5,577 bases of DNA from Actinomycetota bacterium. Lineage in GTDB: Bacteria > Actinomycetota > Actinomycetes > S36-B12. Below are positions 5,378 to 5,577 of the stretch, one piece after another (the stretch's first letter is position 1; every line of letters starts with the position of its first letter). A model generated the notes under the pieces. The model saw nothing but the letters and a program-made list of their open reading frames with translations, did no database searches and was not told the origin of the DNA. The position numbers and the translations under genes were made by a program. The stretch covers positions 1-5,577 of the forward strand of contig VGBQ01000164.1 in the NCBI GenBank assembly GCA_016870425.1, read 5' to 3'.

Positions 5378-5577
5378 GTGCCCCCAGCTAACGCCGCCCC
5401 GCGCGTGGGCATGGTCGGCGGTGGTCAGCTCTCGCGCATGACGGCCGCACCGGCCGCGGCCCTCGGGGTCGACCTGCGGATCCTCGCGCTGGAGCCGGAC
5501 GAGTCGGCGGCGCAGGTCGTGTCCGAGGTGATTCTGGGGCGCCACGACGATCTCGACGCCCTTCGTCGCCTCGCCGC
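5378..5577 (+). CDS. purK: N5-carboxyaminoimidazole ribonucleotide synthase, N-terminal part (3' end outside window)
   Basis: PurK uses ATP and bicarbonate to carboxylate aminoimidazole ribonucleotide in purine synthesis, handing the product to PurE. Only 66 codons are visible. The key mark is VGMVGGGQLSRM (about residues 10-21), the family's nucleotide-binding Gly-rich N-terminus of the Rossmann-like preATP-grasp fold. It is followed by AALGVDLRILALEPDESAAQV and an Asp-rich stretch, as in PurK (the usual text is GQLARM). The GTG start at 5378 gives a short nine-residue lead before the first strand. The gene is divergent from the GtrA gene across 68 bp, as I recall for the mycobacterial purK/GtrA pair; purE would be expected downstream. 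Confidence 0.9.
   Translation, partial: MPPANAAPRVGMVGGGQLSRMTAAPAAALGVDLRILALEPDESAAQVVSEVILGRHDDLDALRRLA

Overview
The window is a high-GC stretch of an actinobacterial chromosome. GC is high by eye, third codon positions are almost always G or C, and GTG starts are used. The gene set also fits: a PccB/AccD5-type carboxyltransferase with the small AccE subunit, a BirA without a DNA-binding domain, and a class III cyclase. I cannot name the genus. The gene order closely matches the locus I recall from Mycobacterium (accE5-accD5 / birA-PH protein / GtrA / purK) and Streptomyces (a cya gene beside birA and pccB), so most of the window is conserved core rather than an accessory island.

Layout: (1) 2-493, plus, is the 3' part of a secreted or surface protein. 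It has a Thr-Pro/Ser-Pro linker made of hexanucleotide repeats and a C-terminal two-cysteine beta-rich domain I do not recognise. (2) 777-574 and 2360-774, minus, are accE and accD, coupled by an ATGA overlap. (3) 2378-3169, plus, is birA, divergent from accD with only 17 bp between start codons. (4) 3218-3784, plus, is a two-helix membrane protein with a bacterial PH (bPH2) domain. (5) 3774-4760, plus, is a soluble adenylate cyclase with a regulatory N-terminal domain, overlapping gene 4 by 11 nt. (6) 5309-4776, minus, is a GtrA-family membrane protein, convergent with the cyclase across 15 bp. (7) 5378 to the window end, plus, is the N-terminal part of purK.

The genes touch on each other as follows. 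BirA attaches biotin to the carboxylase carrier protein, which is not in the window. AccD and AccE transfer the carboxyl group to an acyl-CoA, so the divergent accD/birA pair joins enzyme and maturation factor. The cyclase and PH protein probably form a translationally coupled pair of unknown joint role. PurK belongs to purine synthesis.

The most interesting signals are regulatory. Four start codons (accD, birA, gtrA, purK) have a TANNNT -10-like hexamer ending exactly 7 nt upstream, which predicts leaderless transcripts. For accD and birA the two hexamers are the two strands of one 7-bp TACCTTA, a symmetric bidirectional promoter. Separately, AccD has Val421 where propionyl-CoA carboxylases usually have Asp, so its substrate may not be propionyl-CoA. 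I see no new defence, mobile or CRISPR system here.
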